From: Cedecea colo | GTDB taxonomy: Bacteria > Pseudomonadota > Gammaproteobacteria > Enterobacterales > Enterobacteriaceae | Assembly (NCBI RefSeq): GCF_011808225.1 | Contig: NZ_SOYS01000014.1 | Coordinates: 18,934 to 82,933 of the forward strand | DNA: 64,000 nucleotides | Direction: 5' to 3' | Shown: in pieces, positions 50,939 to 62,254 of the stretch | How the letters are laid out: every line of letters begins with the position of its first letter | Numbering within the stretch: position 1 is the first letter of the stretch | Program-made: the position numbers and the translations under genes | Notes under the pieces: generated by a model | Told to the model about the DNA's origin: nothing | Seen by the model: only the letters and a program-made list of their open reading frames with translations | Databases searched by the model: none

Positions 50939-52414
50939 TTACTCTGCTACGGCAATGCGTTTCATATCGGTCATGTAGCCACGCAGTTTTTGGCCCACTT
51001 TCTCGATTGCGTGATGACGGATAGCTTCGTTAACATCACGCAACTGCGCGTTGTCTACAGCGGCTGCCGGAGTTTCCCGGCCCAGGTCACCTGCCTGCAA
51101 CGTAGTCATGAACTCTTTCAGCAGCGGTACAGCCGCGTAAGAGAACAGATAGTTGCCGTATTCTGCCGTATCGGAGATAACCACGTTCATTTCGTACAGA
51201 CGCTTACGGGCGACGGTATTGGCAATCAGCGGCAGCTCGTGCAGCGATTCATAGTAAGCAGACTCTTCGATGATGCCCGCATCCACCATGGTTTCGAATG
51301 CCAGCTCAACGCCTGCTTTCACCATCGCGATCATCAGAACGCCTTTGTCGAAGTATTCCTGCTCGGAAATTTTGCCGTCAAACTGCGGAGCGGTTTCGAA
51401 CGCGGTTTTGCCGGTCTCTTCGCGCCAGGTCAGCAGGTTCTTATCGTCGTTCGCCCAGTCCGCCATCATACCGGAGGAGAATTCGCCGGAGATGATATCA
51501 TCCATATGTTTCTGGAACAGCGGCGCCATAATTGTTTTCAGCTGCTCAGACAGCGCGTAAGCACGGATTTTTGCCGGGTTGGACAGACGGTCCATCATCA
51601 GCGTAATACCGCCCTGCTTCAGCGCTTCGGTGATGGTTTCCCAGCCGAACTGAATCAGTTTTTCTGCATATGCCGGGTCGGTGCCTTCTTCAACCAGCTT
51701 GTCAAAGCACAGCAGGGAACCAGCCTGCAGCATGCCGCACAGAATAGTTTGCTCGCCCATCAGGTCAGATTTCACTTCTGCCACGAAGGAAGACTCCAGA
51801 ACGCCCGCACGGTGGCCGCCGGTAGCCGCAGCCCAGGCTTTAGCAATCGCCATGCCTTCGCCTTTCGGATCGTTTTCCGGGTGAACCGCAATCAGGGTTG
51901 GCACGCCGAAGCCACGTTTGTACTCTTCACGCACTTCGGTACCCGGACATTTCGGTGCAACCATCACTACGGTGATGTCTTTACGAATCTGCTCGCCAAC
52001 TTCAACCACGTTAAAACCGTGGGAGTAGCCCAACGCCGCGCCATCTTTCATCATTGGCTGCACGGCTTTAACTACCGCGGAGTGCTGTTTGTCCGGGGTC
52101 AGGTTAACTACCAGATCGGCCTGGGGGATCAGCTCTTCGTATGTGCCCACCTTAAAGCCGTTTTCGGTTGCTTTGCGCCATGACGCACGCTTCTCAGCAA
52201 TCGCTTCGGCACGCAGCGCGTAGGCAACATCCAGGCCGGAATCACGCATGTTCAGACCCTGGTTAAGGCCCTGAGCGCCGCAGCCGACGATGACGACTTT
52301 TTTGCCTTTGAGGTAGCTTGCTTCATCGGCGAATTCGCTGCGCGCCATGAAACGACATTTACCCAGTTGCGCCAGCTGCTGACGCAGGTTCAAAGTGTTG
52401 AAATAATTAGCCAT
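50939..52414 (-). CDS. ilvC: Ketol-acid reductoisomerase (class II)
   Basis: Second enzyme of isoleucine/valine synthesis; NADPH-dependent. Start [18 protein letters not shown] gives 491 residues, the long class II form; the frame extends 79 codons upstream over the promoter and into ilvY and is not used. Rossmann loop [11 protein letters not shown] (about 45-55), SHGFNVVE, and two C-terminal knotted domains with metal-site Asp/Glu ([11 protein letters not shown]). Divergent from its regulator ilvY. Confidence 0.98.
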   Translation of the reverse strand: MANYFNTLNLRQQLAQLGKCRFMARSEFADEASYLKGKKVVIVGCGAQGLNQGLNMRDSGLDVAYALRAEAIAEKRASWRKATENGFKVGTYEELIPQADLVVNLTPDKQHSAVVKAVQPMMKDGAALGYSHGFNVVEVGEQIRKDITVVMVAPKCPGTEVREEYKRGFGVPTLIAVHPENDPKGEGMAIAKAWAAATGGHRAGVLESSFVAEVKSDLMGEQTILCGMLQAGSLLCFDKLVEEGTDPAYAEKLIQFGWETITEALKQGGITLMMDRLSNPAKIRAYALSEQLKTIMAPLFQKHMDDIISGEFSSGMMADWANDDKNLLTWREETGKTAFETAPQFDGKISEQEYFDKGVLMIAMVKAGVELAFETMVDAGIIEESAYYESLHELPLIANTVARKRLYEMNVVISDTAEYGNYLFSYAAVPLLKEFMTTLQAGDLGRETPAAAVDNAQLRDVNEAIRHHAIEKVGQKLRGYMTDMKRIAVAE

Positions 52415-52539
52415 CGTAGGACTCCGTGATTGTCGTGTTGTGTTTCTTGTAAGGGTCGCCAGCCGTGTCTTGCTTGCGATAATGAATCCACTATATGACA
52501 GGAAATCCGTTGCTGAAATTGATATATTAACAACGTGAT

Positions 52540-52556
52540 GTTGCAAAAATTGCAAC
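52540..52556. promoter_or_regulatory. IlvY operator in the ilvC-ilvY region
   Basis: GTTGCAAAAATTGCAAC is a perfect 17-base inverted repeat with the T-N11-A form of LysR-type operators, between the divergent starts. A second weaker GTTG...CAAC pair lies just to its left (about 52509-52534), consistent with the two tandem operators known in E. coli. Confidence 0.75.
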
Positions 52557-52578
52557 GTGAGAATAAAGGCGGATGACC

Positions 52579-53472
52579 ATGGACTTACGCGATTTAAAAA
52601 CGTTTCTCCACCTTGCGGAAAGCCGCCATTTTGGGCGGAGCGCGCGGGCAATGCACGTTAGCCCCTCCACGCTTTCACGTCAGATTCAGCGCCTTGAAGA
52701 TGACCTGGGCCAGCCTTTATTTTTACGCGATAACCGCACCGTCACGCTAACCGAAGCTGGCGAACAACTGCGCCAGTTCGCCCAGCACACGCTTTTACAG
52801 TATCAGCAGATGCGCCACACCATCGGCCAGGAAGGGCCATCGCTTTCGGGCGAGCTACATCTGTTCTGTTCGGTTACCGCGGCATACAGCCATTTACCCC
52901 CCATTCTGGATCGATTCCGTGCGGAACACCCTAACGTCGAAATCAAACTCACCACGGGTGATGCGGCAGACGCGGTAGAAAAAGTCGACTCTGACGAAGC
53001 CGATCTTGCTATTGCCGGTAAGCCGGAATCATTGCCGCCGGGCATTGCCTTCTCGATGCTGGAAAACTTAGCCGTGGTGCTTATCGCCCCGGCGTTGCCC
53101 TGCCCGGTTCGCGCCTTAGTCAGTATTCCTGAACCAGACTGGAGCAAAGTGCCGTTTATTCTGGCGGACCAGGGTCCGGTACGCCGCCGCATTGAACTGT
53201 GGTTCCGTCGCCAGAAAATCAGTAACCCCTTTATTTACGCGACGGTTGCGGGACATGAAGCCATGGTTTCGATGGTGGCATTAGGCTGCGGCGTAGCTTT
53301 ACTTCCTGAAATCGTACTGGAAAACAGCCCTGAACCGGTACGTAACCGCGTTCAGATTCTGGAGCGCAGCGATGAAGATGCGCCGTTTGAACTCGGCGTG
53401 TGCGCACAAAAAAAGCGGCTCAATGAGCCGCTTGTGAATGCGTTCTGGAAATTACTGCCCGGCAGCCACTAA
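52579..53472 (+). CDS. ilvY: LysR-type activator of ilvC
   Basis: Activates ilvC in response to acetolactate/acetohydroxybutyrate. Start at [22 protein letters not shown] (AAGGCGG seven bases upstream) gives 297 residues as in E. coli; an ATG two codons earlier is too close to the ribosome site. N-terminal winged HTH with [20 protein letters not shown]-terminal effector domain. Its end overlaps ilvA by four bases on the other strand. Confidence 0.97.
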   Translation: MDLRDLKTFLHLAESRHFGRSARAMHVSPSTLSRQIQRLEDDLGQPLFLRDNRTVTLTEAGEQLRQFAQHTLLQYQQMRHTIGQEGPSLSGELHLFCSVTAAYSHLPPILDRFRAEHPNVEIKLTTGDAADAVEKVDSDEADLAIAGKPESLPPGIAFSMLENLAVVLIAPALPCPVRALVSIPEPDWSKVPFILADQGPVRRRIELWFRRQKISNPFIYATVAGHEAMVSMVALGCGVALLPEIVLENSPEPVRNRVQILERSDEDAPFELGVCAQKKRLNEPLVNAFWKLLPGSH

Positions 53473-55013
53473 CCTGCCAGGAAGAAGCGAAACGCCGGAT
53501 TGTTCGTTTCATCGTGGCAGTCATAGCCAAGTTCGTTGAGTCGGGTTTCAAAATCCGGCTCGTTATCGCCCAGCTCAAATGCCGCCAGCACGCGGCCATA
53601 ATCTGTACCGTGACTGCGATAGTGAAACAGCGAAATATTCCAGTGCGTACCCAATGTTTGCAGAAACTTCAGCAGCGCGCCCGGCGATTCCGGGAATTCA
53701 AAGCTGTAGAGCCGCTCGCGCAGTGGTTTTGACGGACGTCCGCCCACCATGTAACGCACGTGCAGTTTCGCCATTTCATCGTCGGAAAGATCGACAACGC
53801 CGTAACCGCCTTCGTTAAGCTGAGCGAGAATTTCCTGGCGTTCCTCAACGCCACGGGTCAGGCGCACGCCTACAAAAATGCAGGCGTTGTCTGAACTGGC
53901 ATAGCGATAGTTAAACTCCGTTACCGCGCGACCGCCGAGCAGCTGGCAGAATTTCAGGAAGCTGCCTTTTTGCTCCGGTATCGTCACAGCAAGCAGCGCT
54001 TCACGCTGTTCGCCAAGCTCGCAACGTTCCGAAACGTAACGTAATCCGTGGAAGTTCACGTTCGCCCCGGACAGCACGTGCGCGAGACGTTCACCACGGA
54101 TCTGGTGTTGCTGGATATATTTCTTCATACCCGCCAGCGCCAGAGCGCCGGACGGTTCCGCCACAGCGCGCACGTCCTCGAACAGATCTTTCATCGCCGC
54201 ACAGATTGCATCGCTATCCACGGTGATGATGTCATCAAGGTATTCCTGACAAACGCGGAATGTCTCGTCACCAATACGTTTGACCGCGACGCCTTCGGCA
54301 AACAGCCCAACGCGCGCCAGGTCAACCGGCTTACCCGCATCTAACGCGGCCTTCAGGCAAGCTGAATCTTCCGCTTCGACAGCGATCACTTTGATCTGCG
54401 GCATAAGCTGTTTGATAAGCACTGCCACGCCCGCCGCCAGACCGCCGCCGCCAACCGGGACAAAAACCCGGTCGATATGCGCATCTTGCTGTAACAACTC
54501 CAGCGCCAGCGTGCCCTGCCCGGCAATCACCGCCGGGTGGTCAAACGGAGGCACATAGGTGAAACCCTGCTGCTGCGAAAGTTCGATTGCCCGCGTCTTC
54601 GCTTCGTCAAAGTTTGCGCCGTGGAGCAGCACTTCGCCACCAAAAGCCCTGACCGCATCCACTTTAATGTCCGCCGTAGCAACCGGCATGACGATCAAAG
54701 ATTTAATGCCCAACCGCGTTGAGGAAAGCGCAACACCCTGTGCGTGGTTGCCTGCCGAAGCGGTAATCACACCGCTGGCTTTCTGTTCGCTGTTCAGCCC
54801 GGCAATCATGGCGTACGCGCCACGTAGCTTAAAGCTGTGCACCGGCTGCCTGTCTTCACGCTTTACCAGAATGACGTTATCCAGCCGCGAAGAGAGCTTA
54901 TCCATCTTCTGCAACGGGGTGACCTGCGCCACTTCGTAAACCGGAGAGCGCAATACAGCGCGCAGATATTCCGCCCCGCAAGGGGCGTCGGGTAGCGGTT
55001 GTGACTCGGCCAT
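53469..55013 (-). CDS. ilvA: Biosynthetic threonine deaminase
   Basis: PLP enzyme giving 2-oxobutyrate, the first step of isoleucine synthesis, feedback-inhibited by isoleucine. 514 residues as in E. coli. PLP Lys in HSFKLRGAYAM (about residue 62), glycine loop PVGGGGLAAGVA, and two C-terminal ACT-like regulatory domains (about 335-510). Last gene of ilvLGMEDA, two bases after ilvD. Confidence 0.98.
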   Translation of the reverse strand: MAESQPLPDAPCGAEYLRAVLRSPVYEVAQVTPLQKMDKLSSRLDNVILVKREDRQPVHSFKLRGAYAMIAGLNSEQKASGVITASAGNHAQGVALSSTRLGIKSLIVMPVATADIKVDAVRAFGGEVLLHGANFDEAKTRAIELSQQQGFTYVPPFDHPAVIAGQGTLALELLQQDAHIDRVFVPVGGGGLAAGVAVLIKQLMPQIKVIAVEAEDSACLKAALDAGKPVDLARVGLFAEGVAVKRIGDETFRVCQEYLDDIITVDSDAICAAMKDLFEDVRAVAEPSGALALAGMKKYIQQHQIRGERLAHVLSGANVNFHGLRYVSERCELGEQREALLAVTIPEQKGSFLKFCQLLGGRAVTEFNYRYASSDNACIFVGVRLTRGVEERQEILAQLNEGGYGVVDLSDDEMAKLHVRYMVGGRPSKPLRERLYSFEFPESPGALLKFLQTLGTHWNISLFHYRSHGTDYGRVLAAFELGDNEPDFETRLNELGYDCHDETNNPAFRFFLAG

Positions 55014-55015
55014 TA

Positions 55016-56866
55016 TTAGCCTCCCAGCTTGCTTTTATCGCGCACCGCACCTTTATCGGCGCTGGTAGCGAGGCTTGCGTAAGCACGCAGCGCGAAGGAA
55101 ACCACGCGTTCACGATTTTTCGGCGTCCAGGCTTTGTCGCCGCGAGCGAGTTCGGCTTCATGACGCGCAGCCAGCTCGGCTGCAGGAACATCCAGCACCA
55201 TGCTGCGGTTGGGAATGTCGATATCAATCATGTCGCCATCTTCAACCAGCGCAATCAGGCCGCCGCTTGCCGCTTCCGGAGAAACGTGCCCGATAGACAG
55301 GCCGGAAGTGCCGCCGGAGAAACGGCCATCGGTGATCAGCGCGCACTCTTTACCCAGACCCATTGATTTCAGATAAGTGGTCGGATAGAGCATTTCCTGC
55401 ATACCCGGACCGCCTTTCGGTCCTTCGTAGCGAATGACCACTACGTCGCCGGAAACCACTTTTCCACCCAGAATCGCTTCAACTGCGCTCTCCTGGCTTT
55501 CGTACACTTTCGCCGGGCCGCGGAATGTCAGGTTGGATTTATCCACACCGGCAGTTTTTACGATGCTGCCTGCTTCCGCGATGTTGCCGTAGAGCACCGC
55601 CAGACCGCCGTCCTGACTGAACGCATTCTCCAGCGAACGGATGCAGCCTTCTGCACGGTCATCATCCAGCGTGTCCCAGCGGCAATCCTGAGAGAACGCC
55701 TGAGTGGTGCGAATACCAGCCGGGCCGGCGCGGAACATTTTTTTCACTGCCTCATCCTGAGTCAGCATGATGTCGTACTTATCCAGCGTCTGAGATAGCG
55801 TCATTCCGAGGATATTTTTTACCTCACGGTGCAGCAAACCGGCACGATCCAACTCGCCCAGAATCGCCAGCACGCCACCGGCGCGGTGAACGTCTTCCAT
55901 ATGGTATTTCTGGGTGCTCGGCGCGACTTTACACAGATGCGGCACTTTGCGTGACAGACGGTCGATGTCCGACATATTGAATTCTATTTCGCCTTCCTGC
56001 GCGGCCGCGAGCAGGTGCAGAACGGTATTGGTCGAGCCACCCATCGCAATATCAAGCGTCATGGCGTTTTCGAATGCCGCTTTGCTGGCGATGCTGCGTG
56101 GCAGCGCGCTGGTATCGTCCTGTTCGTAATAACGTTTGGTCAGCTCAACAATGCGTTTACCGGCATTCAAGAACAGATCTTTGCGGTCCGCGTGAGTCGC
56201 CAGCAGCGAGCCGTTGCCCGGCTGCGACAGGCCCAGCGCTTCGGTCAGACAGTTCATTGAGTTGGCGGTAAACATACCGGAGCAGGAACCGCAGGTCGGA
56301 CAGGCGGAACGTTCGATTTGCTCGCTGTCGGCATCGCTGACGTTAGGATTGGCGCCCTGAATCATCGCATCGACCAGGTCGAGCTTGATGATTTTGTCGG
56401 ATAACTTAGTTTTCCCGGCTTCCATCGGGCCGCCGGAGACAAAAACAACCGGAATGTTCAGGCGCAGCGACGCCATTAACATCCCCGGGGTGATTTTGTC
56501 GCAGTTGGAGATACAAACCATAGCGTCCGCGCAGTGTGCATTAACCATGTACTCCACGGAGTCGGCAATCAGTTCGCGAGACGGCAGAGAGTAAAGCATG
56601 CCGCCGTGGCCCATGGCGATGCCGTCATCCACGGCAATGGTGTTGAATTCTTTTGCCACGCCGCCGGAAGCTTCAATTTGTTCGGCGACCAGCTTGCCCA
56701 AATCGCGCAGGTGAACGTGGCCCGGTACAAATTGGGTAAAGGAGTTCACTACCGCAATAATTGGCTTGCCGAAATCGTCATCGGTCATTCCGGTTGCGCG
56801 CCACAGAGCGCGGGCACCCGCCATGTTACGGCCGTGGGTTGTGGTGGCTGAACGGTACTTAGGCAT
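55016..56866 (-). CDS. ilvD: Dihydroxy-acid dehydratase
   Basis: Fe-S enzyme of the third step in isoleucine/valine synthesis. 616 residues as in E. coli. Cluster cysteines in CISNCDK (about residue 122) and [19 protein letters not shown] (about 195), MALGGSTNT-type motif [14 protein letters not shown], and C-terminal [20 protein letters not shown]. Lies between ilvE and ilvA. Confidence 0.98.
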   Translation of the reverse strand: MPKYRSATTTHGRNMAGARALWRATGMTDDDFGKPIIAVVNSFTQFVPGHVHLRDLGKLVAEQIEASGGVAKEFNTIAVDDGIAMGHGGMLYSLPSRELIADSVEYMVNAHCADAMVCISNCDKITPGMLMASLRLNIPVVFVSGGPMEAGKTKLSDKIIKLDLVDAMIQGANPNVSDADSEQIERSACPTCGSCSGMFTANSMNCLTEALGLSQPGNGSLLATHADRKDLFLNAGKRIVELTKRYYEQDDTSALPRSIASKAAFENAMTLDIAMGGSTNTVLHLLAAAQEGEIEFNMSDIDRLSRKVPHLCKVAPSTQKYHMEDVHRAGGVLAILGELDRAGLLHREVKNILGMTLSQTLDKYDIMLTQDEAVKKMFRAGPAGIRTTQAFSQDCRWDTLDDDRAEGCIRSLENAFSQDGGLAVLYGNIAEAGSIVKTAGVDKSNLTFRGPAKVYESQESAVEAILGGKVVSGDVVVIRYEGPKGGPGMQEMLYPTTYLKSMGLGKECALITDGRFSGGTSGLSIGHVSPEAASGGLIALVEDGDMIDIDIPNRSMVLDVPAAELAARHEAELARGDKAWTPKNRERVVSFALRAYASLATSADKGAVRDKSKLGG

Positions 56867-56929
56867 GCTTATTTACTCCAGTCTGTCATGGTGCGGGCGG
56901 TCAGTTGCCGCTCGCCTGGTTATAATTTT

Positions 56930-57862
56930 TTACTGTGGGTTTACTGGATCTAACCAGCCCCATTTATCTTCGGTTTCACCCGTGAACAGGCCAAAAAACG
57001 CCTGCTGAATACGTTTGGTTATCGGGCCGCAGCGGCCAACGCCCACCTGAATACCATCTACGCTGCGTACAGGCGTAATTTCAGCGGCGGTACCGGACAT
57101 GAATACTTCATCCGACAGGTAGAGCGATTCGCGGGAAAGTACTTGCTCACGCACTTCGATACCTAAATCTTTCGCCAGTTTGATAATGGCGTCGCGTGTA
57201 ATTCCCGGCAGTGCGGAAGAAGTGAACGGTGGAGTAAACAGAATGCCGTCTTTAACCTCAAAGAGGTTTTCGCCAGCGCCTTCTGAGAGGAAGCCCTGCA
57301 CGTCTAATGCAATGCCTTCCTGATAACCATGGCGACGCGCTTCGCTGCCGACTAACAGGGAAGAAAGGTAGTTGCCGCCTGCTTTTGCGGCAGTTGGAAT
57401 GGTATTGGGCGCGGCACGGTTCCAGGAAGAAACCATCGCATCGATCCCCTGGTCCAGCGCTTCGGCCCCAAGGTAGGCACCCCACGGGAAAGCTGCGATG
57501 ATCACATCGGTGGTGTAACCGTCCGGCGGGTTAACGCCCATACCCACATCCCCAACAAAGACCAAAGGACGGATATACGCGCTGGTCAGGTTGTTTTTAC
57601 GGATAACCTCGCGGCAGGCTTCCATCAACTCATCAACACTCTGCGAAACCGGGAAACGATAGATTTTTGCTGAGTCACGCAGACGCTGCATATGTTCGCG
57701 ATGGCGGAACACCACTGGCCCAAGGTGTGAATCGTAGCAGCGGATGCCTTCAAATACCGATGTACCGTAATGCAGCGCATGAGACATAACGTGGACTTTC
57801 GCCTCGCCCCATGGCGTCATCTCACCATTGAACCAAATATAATCAGCTTTCTTCGTTGTCAT
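56930..57862 (-). CDS. ilvE: Branched-chain amino-acid aminotransferase
   Basis: PLP class IV transaminase, last step of Ile/Val/Leu synthesis. Start MTTKKADYIWFNGEM gives 310 residues (E. coli 309); an upstream extension of 25 codons is ignored. Motifs VMSHALHYGTSVFEGIRCY, PTAAKAGGNYLSSLLV (PLP Lys) and EGAGENLFEV are intact. Between ilvM and ilvD. Confidence 0.98.
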   Translation of the reverse strand: MTTKKADYIWFNGEMTPWGEAKVHVMSHALHYGTSVFEGIRCYDSHLGPVVFRHREHMQRLRDSAKIYRFPVSQSVDELMEACREVIRKNNLTSAYIRPLVFVGDVGMGVNPPDGYTTDVIIAAFPWGAYLGAEALDQGIDAMVSSWNRAAPNTIPTAAKAGGNYLSSLLVGSEARRHGYQEGIALDVQGFLSEGAGENLFEVKDGILFTPPFTSSALPGITRDAIIKLAKDLGIEVREQVLSRESLYLSDEVFMSGTAAEITPVRSVDGIQVGVGRCGPITKRIQQAFFGLFTGETEDKWGWLDPVNPQ

Positions 57863-57881
57863 TGCTCTTTTCCTTTTGCGC

Positions 57882-58139
57882 TCAGGCGCGGATTTGTTGT
57901 GATGTTTGTTGCTGGATTTCGACGCGGCCGACGTCAACCAGTTTGCTTAATTGACTAAACAGTAATTCGACGGGACGTGGGCTGGCAACGGTCAATTCAA
58001 TATTAATGTTGTCGGTATTTCCCACAGCGACCATGTTCATTGCGCAGATCTGAAAACCGCGATGGCGCACCACGCGTAACACGCGCTCCAGCGTTTCCGG
58101 ACGAAAGCGAGCCTGCACGGCGAGTTGATGTTGCATCAT
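57882..58139 (-). CDS. ilvM: Acetohydroxyacid synthase II small subunit
   Basis: 85-residue ACT-like regulatory subunit of AHAS II. It begins [30 protein letters not shown], close to E. coli IlvM (87 residues). The ATG overlaps the ilvG stop (ATGA), so translation is coupled to the large subunit. Confidence 0.96.
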   Translation of the reverse strand: MMQHQLAVQARFRPETLERVLRVVRHRGFQICAMNMVAVGNTDNINIELTVASPRPVELLFSQLSKLVDVGRVEIQQQTSQQIRA

Positions 58140-59782
58140 GATAATTTCTCCAGCATTTGCGAATTACTGGCACCAGGCGGTACCAACGGCCAGACGTTTT
58201 CGTACTCATCGATTGAGACATGCAGCATGTATGGGCCGTCGCTGTTTAACAGCGCGTCGATGGCACCTTCAACCTGGTCTTTACGGGTGATGTGCTGGCC
58301 GGGGATGCCAAAGGCGCTGGCCAGCGTGAGGAAATCAGGATTATCGGAGAGGTTTGTTTCACTATAGCGTTCTGAGAAAAACATCTGCTGCCACTGGCGA
58401 ACCATGCCTAAACGTTGGTTATCCAGTAAAACGATTTTCAACGGCAGCTTTTTTCGTTTTACGGTGCCCAGCTCCTGTACGTTCATCATGAAGGAGCCGT
58501 CGCCGGAGATACAGATAACCGTATCGTTTGGCCGGGCGACCTGCGCTCCGACTGCGGCTGGCAACCCAAACCCCATCGTTCCCAGGCCGCTGGACGTAAT
58601 AAAGTTTTCCGGACGCGTGAAGGACATATGTTGAGCCGTCCACATTTGATGCTGGCCCACATCGGTGGTAACCACACAATCTTGTGGCTTGCGGTCAGAG
58701 ATCTGTTTCAACAATAACGGGGCAAAGATCGCATCACCGGGATGATCGTAACGCCATTGATTTTCTATACATAAGGTTGCGACTTCCTGCTGCCACTCCG
58801 CAATGTCTATAGGCTGTTGCAGGGCTTGCAGCATCTGGGTCAGATCGCCCTGCAGGGCAACGTGCGCCTGACGCAGTTTCCCGAGTTCGGCCGGATCGAT
58901 ATCCATATGGATAACTTTGGCTTGCGGGGCGAAAGTGTTGAGCTTGCCGGTTACGCGGTCATCAAAGCGGGCCCCAACGGCAATCAGCAAATCGCATTCC
59001 TGAACCGCGAGGTTGGCCGCTTTAGTGCCATGCATGCCCAACATACCCGTATAAAAAGGATGCTCCGCAGGAACCGCACCCAGCCCCTTCAACGTCACGG
59101 TTGAAGGTATATTGGTTGCGGCGATAAAATCGCGCAGCGCTGGAACGGCCTGAGCCATGCCAACTCCTCCGCCGATATACAACATCGGTTTGCGAGCGTT
59201 TGCCAACATTTCACGTGCCTGCTGCAGCTGCGCATGCGGCATCTCGAAATCGTCTTCAACGGTCGACAGCCACGGCTCCAGTTCCCCCAGCGTTAACTGG
59301 ATATCTTTAGGAATATCAACCAGCACCGGACCGGGGCGTCCTGAGTTCGCAATTTCGAAGGCTTCGGCGAGGATACGGGGTAAATCCTCAAAGGACTCAA
59401 CAAGAAAACTATGTTTGGTACAAGCCAGAGATAACCCTAAAACATCTACTTCCTGAAAAGCATCGGTGCCGATGAACGGGACCGCCACCTGGCCGGTGAT
59501 GGCAACAACGGGAACGGAATCTAACAGCGCATCGGCAAGACCGGTGATGAGATTTGTGGCGCCAGGGCCTGAAGTCGCGATGCAAACGCCTGTTTTTCCT
59601 GTAGAACGAGCGTAACCAATGGCTGCCATTGCCGCGCCTTGCTCATGGCGACAAAGTAAATGCTCCACTCCGCCGTCATACAGTGCATCGTAGACGGGCA
59701 TAATCGCGCCGCCGGGATAGCCGAAAACTGTCTCTACACCCTGCGCTCGCAAAGCATGTACCACCCACTGTGCACCATTCAT
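58136..59782 (-). CDS. ilvG: Acetohydroxyacid synthase II large subunit (intact)
   Basis: ThDP-dependent enzyme making acetolactate/acetohydroxybutyrate; the isozyme less sensitive to valine. 548 residues in one frame, whereas E. coli K-12 carries a frameshift here. Motifs: [16 protein letters not shown] (catalytic Glu lies in [13 protein letters not shown]), and the ThDP site [14 protein letters not shown]...[11 protein letters not shown]. First structural gene of the operon, behind the ilvL attenuator. Confidence 0.98.
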   Translation of the reverse strand: MNGAQWVVHALRAQGVETVFGYPGGAIMPVYDALYDGGVEHLLCRHEQGAAMAAIGYARSTGKTGVCIATSGPGATNLITGLADALLDSVPVVAITGQVAVPFIGTDAFQEVDVLGLSLACTKHSFLVESFEDLPRILAEAFEIANSGRPGPVLVDIPKDIQLTLGELEPWLSTVEDDFEMPHAQLQQAREMLANARKPMLYIGGGVGMAQAVPALRDFIAATNIPSTVTLKGLGAVPAEHPFYTGMLGMHGTKAANLAVQECDLLIAVGARFDDRVTGKLNTFAPQAKVIHMDIDPAELGKLRQAHVALQGDLTQMLQALQQPIDIAEWQQEVATLCIENQWRYDHPGDAIFAPLLLKQISDRKPQDCVVTTDVGQHQMWTAQHMSFTRPENFITSSGLGTMGFGLPAAVGAQVARPNDTVICISGDGSFMMNVQELGTVKRKKLPLKIVLLDNQRLGMVRQWQQMFFSERYSETNLSDNPDFLTLASAFGIPGQHITRKDQVEGAIDALLNSDGPYMLHVSIDEYENVWPLVPPGASNSQMLEKLS

Positions 59783-59867
59783 AGTTAGTTCCCCGTCTCA
59801 TTACTGGAGAAACAGAATATTATTCTGTAACAGTTCGTCTGTTTCTCTCTTAAATTTTTTTGCCAAC

Positions 59868-59901
59868 AAAAAACCCCCGGACCTTTCGGTGCGGGGGTTC
59901 T
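59868..59901 (-). terminator. ilvL attenuator terminator
   Basis: GAACCCCCGCACC / GGTCCGGGGGTT hairpin followed by TTTTTTG on the minus strand, about 20 bases beyond ilvL and about 85 before ilvG. Stalling at Ile, Val or Leu codons in ilvL would favour the antiterminator. Confidence 0.85.
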
Positions 59902-59921
59902 TTTCGATTCAGACTTGATTT

Positions 59922-60020
59922 TTAAGCCTTTCTTTCTCCAGGAGCAGCCCCGCACGGTGGGATAATAATCACCACCACGCTAATCACGACCAGGCTAATC
60001 ACACGTAGAAGGGCTTTCAT
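59922..60020 (-). CDS. ilvL: ilv operon leader peptide
   Basis: A 32-codon peptide beginning MKALLRVISLVVISVVVIII, with a C-terminal part PPCGAAPGERKA. Fifteen of its codons are Ile, Val or Leu, in the same pattern as the E. coli attenuator peptide. It precedes the terminator hairpin and ilvG. No ilvX-like frame with a start codon is seen between it and ilvG. Confidence 0.93.
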   Translation of the reverse strand: MKALLRVISLVVISVVVIIIPPCGAAPGERKA

Positions 60021-60369
60021 TGCTGTATATTCTGACATCTCGTTCGAAGTAATGCCTACAGAGTTATCACAGAGAACGATGAAGAGACAAGATTTTTTTA
60101 TAATTAACTTTACAGTTTAAAGAGTAAATAAAAGAAAAAGACCTTATTTTCAGTGGTTAAGTAGATAATGAAAAAAATTCACTGCCGGCAATTTTCCCGG
60201 TGCTCTGTCTGTAGCTGATAAAATAATTTCATTGGGATACACCTCACAGATTACAAGCCATGAATGTAAGAGCGCCAGAAAGACTGGAAGGCTCCTCGAC
60301 AGATATCCTTTTCCCCCTTAACGCTGAAGTAGCCGGCTGACAGTATTGTTTCTCATCTGAGGAGAGAAT
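60021..60369. promoter_or_regulatory. ilvL-comM divergent intergenic region
   Basis: 349 bases with an A/T-rich centre (about 60085-60150) that should hold the ilvG promoter on the minus strand and the comM promoter on the plus strand. GAGGAGAG lies just before the comM ATG. I see no clear operator palindrome. Confidence 0.4.
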
Positions 60370-61890
60370 ATGGCACTGGCAGTTGTTAATACGAGGGCGG
60401 CTTTGGGTATTGCCGCTCCTCTGGTCACCGTTGAGGTACATCTTAGTCAGGGATTACCCGGCTTAACGCTGGTGGGCCTGCCGGAGACTACCGTCAGAGA
60501 AGCCAGAGATCGCGTACGTAGCGCCATCATCAATAGCGGCTATACGTTTCCCGCAAGGAAAATCACCATCAACCTTGCACCGGCAGATCTGCCAAAAGAA
60601 GGGGGAAGATACGATCTACCCATTGCATTAGCCTTACTCGCTGCCTCTGAACAGCTCTCAACGGATAAACTGGGTCAATATGAGTTCGTGGGTGAGCTGG
60701 CCCTCACGGGCGCTTTACGCGGCGTTCCAGGGGCGATCTCATCAGCAATGGAATCCCTGAAAGCAGGCAGAAATATTATTGTGGCAGAGGAAAATGCCAG
60801 CGAACTGGGATTAATCAAGCAGCAAGGTTGCCTTGTCGCAAACCATCTTACTCAGGTATGTGCTTTTCTGGAGAACAAAGGTGAGCTTGATGCGCCTGAA
60901 GTGCAGCAAGAACGGCAGATTGAAAACGGACCTGATCTCAATGAAATCATTGGTCAACCACAGGGGAAACGTGCTTTAGAAATTTCTGCCTCTGGCGGTC
61001 ATAATTTATTACTTATCGGCCCGCCAGGGACAGGTAAAACCATGCTGGCCAGCCGCCTGATAACGCTCCTGCCCTCTTTAAACGACGACGAAGCTCTCGA
61101 AAGCGCGGCCATTCTCAGCCTGGTTAATCCACACGCCCTGCACAAAAAATGGCATCAGCGTCCGTTCAGGGCTCCGCATCATAGTGCTTCGCTGACGTCG
61201 CTGGTTGGCGGCGGCGGTATACCCCGACCGGGTGAGATATCACTGGCTCACAATGGCGTGCTGTTTCTGGACGAGCTACCTGAGTTTGAACGCCGTGTGC
61301 TGGATGCACTACGTGAACCTATCGAATCAGGAGAGATCCATATATCGCGCGCGCGGGCAAAAATTACCTATCCCGCACGCTTTCAATTACTGGCAGCAAT
61401 GAATCCCAGCCCTACCGGACATTATCAGGGTAAACACAACCGCTGTACGCCAGAACAAACGCTACGCTATCTGAGTCGGCTGTCAGGGCCGTTTCTGGAT
61501 CGCTTTGACCTGTCGGTTGAAATCCCTCTTCCGCCTGCGGGAATACTCAGTAAACCTTTTCAGCAAAGTGAAAGCAGCGCGGATATAAGGGCACGGGTCT
61601 TACAGACGCAACAACGGCAGTATCTGCGCCAAAATAAACTTAATGTAAGGCTGGATAACCATGAAATCCGAAAACATTGCGCTATAGAGCAACAGGATGC
61701 GATATGGCTGGAAGAGGCGTTGGTTAAGCTAGGTTTATCCATACGGGCATGGCAGCGATTATTAAAAGTCGCCCGGACGATCGCTGATATGCAGCAGCAT
61801 GAAAAAATCAGGCGAGAACATCTTCTGGAGGCTTTAAGCTATCGTGCGATAGACCGCTTACTGGTTCACCTGCAGCAGTTGGTGGAATAA
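60370..61890 (+). CDS. comM: Mg-chelatase-like AAA+ ATPase ComM (YifB)
   Basis: 506-residue protein: N-terminal ChlI-type Lon-protease-like fold domain (about 1-165, GLPGLTLVGLPETTVREARDRVRSAI), AAA+ module with Walker A GPPGTGKTML (about 218-227) and Walker B VLFLDELPEF, then a C-terminal Mg-chelatase domain. ComM homologues are hexameric branch-migration helicases that extend strand exchange during natural transformation. Divergent from ilvL; a terminator separates it from maoP. Confidence 0.96.
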   Translation: MALAVVNTRAALGIAAPLVTVEVHLSQGLPGLTLVGLPETTVREARDRVRSAIINSGYTFPARKITINLAPADLPKEGGRYDLPIALALLAASEQLSTDKLGQYEFVGELALTGALRGVPGAISSAMESLKAGRNIIVAEENASELGLIKQQGCLVANHLTQVCAFLENKGELDAPEVQQERQIENGPDLNEIIGQPQGKRALEISASGGHNLLLIGPPGTGKTMLASRLITLLPSLNDDEALESAAILSLVNPHALHKKWHQRPFRAPHHSASLTSLVGGGGIPRPGEISLAHNGVLFLDELPEFERRVLDALREPIESGEIHISRARAKITYPARFQLLAAMNPSPTGHYQGKHNRCTPEQTLRYLSRLSGPFLDRFDLSVEIPLPPAGILSKPFQQSESSADIRARVLQTQQRQYLRQNKLNVRLDNHEIRKHCAIEQQDAIWLEEALVKLGLSIRAWQRLLKVARTIADMQQHEKIRREHLLEALSYRAIDRLLVHLQQLVE

Positions 61891-61914
61891 AAAATGGGGC
61901 CAGGCCCCATTTTT
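61891..61914. terminator. Bidirectional terminator between comM and maoP
   Basis: AAAATGGGGC / GCCCCATTTT hairpin with a three-base loop between the two convergent stops; A and T runs on both sides. Confidence 0.85.
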
Positions 61915-61915
61915 A

Positions 61916-62254
61916 CTAGTCTTCGCTGTCGGTAAAGTCTTCCACCGTATCCATCTGCGGTTTACCACCGGAGAGGGTATGGAAGCGCTTAGGACGCTTG
62001 ATGCGCGACATGTACTTGCTCCATACACGTTCGGCTTCTGTGGCTGGCTCACGCTCACCACGGCATACCGCCACGAACAGCACTTCTTCTTCAGTTCCGG
62101 GTTCACGCTTACCGAGATCCAGTTCATTGAACGCAAAACCATGGCGTTCCAGTAACTGTGCCTCTTTAATGGTGAAGTCACCATGGCGAGCGAACCCGCG
62201 TGGATAATGTTTATTGTCGAAAAACCGATTAGTCGTCGTAAAGCTTTCCGCCAT
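61916..62254 (-). CDS. maoP: Macrodomain Ori organisation protein MaoP
   Basis: 112 residues, same length as E. coli MaoP (YifE): [77 protein letters not shown]. MaoP acts with the adjacent maoS site to organise the Ori macrodomain in E. coli. It is divergent from hdfR, and maoS should lie in the 119-base gap (62255-62373), though I cannot delimit it here. Confidence 0.95.
   Translation of the reverse strand: MAESFTTTNRFFDNKHYPRGFARHGDFTIKEAQLLERHGFAFNELDLGKREPGTEEEVLFVAVCRGEREPATEAERVWSKYMSRIKRPKRFHTLSGGKPQMDTVEDFTDSED

Noticed and set aside
50729..52183. Long open frame (484 codons) opposite ilvC
   Set aside because: It is the antisense shadow of ilvC and overlaps ppiC; no ribosome site or recognisable family, and the GC-rich codon pattern of ilvC explains the lack of stops.
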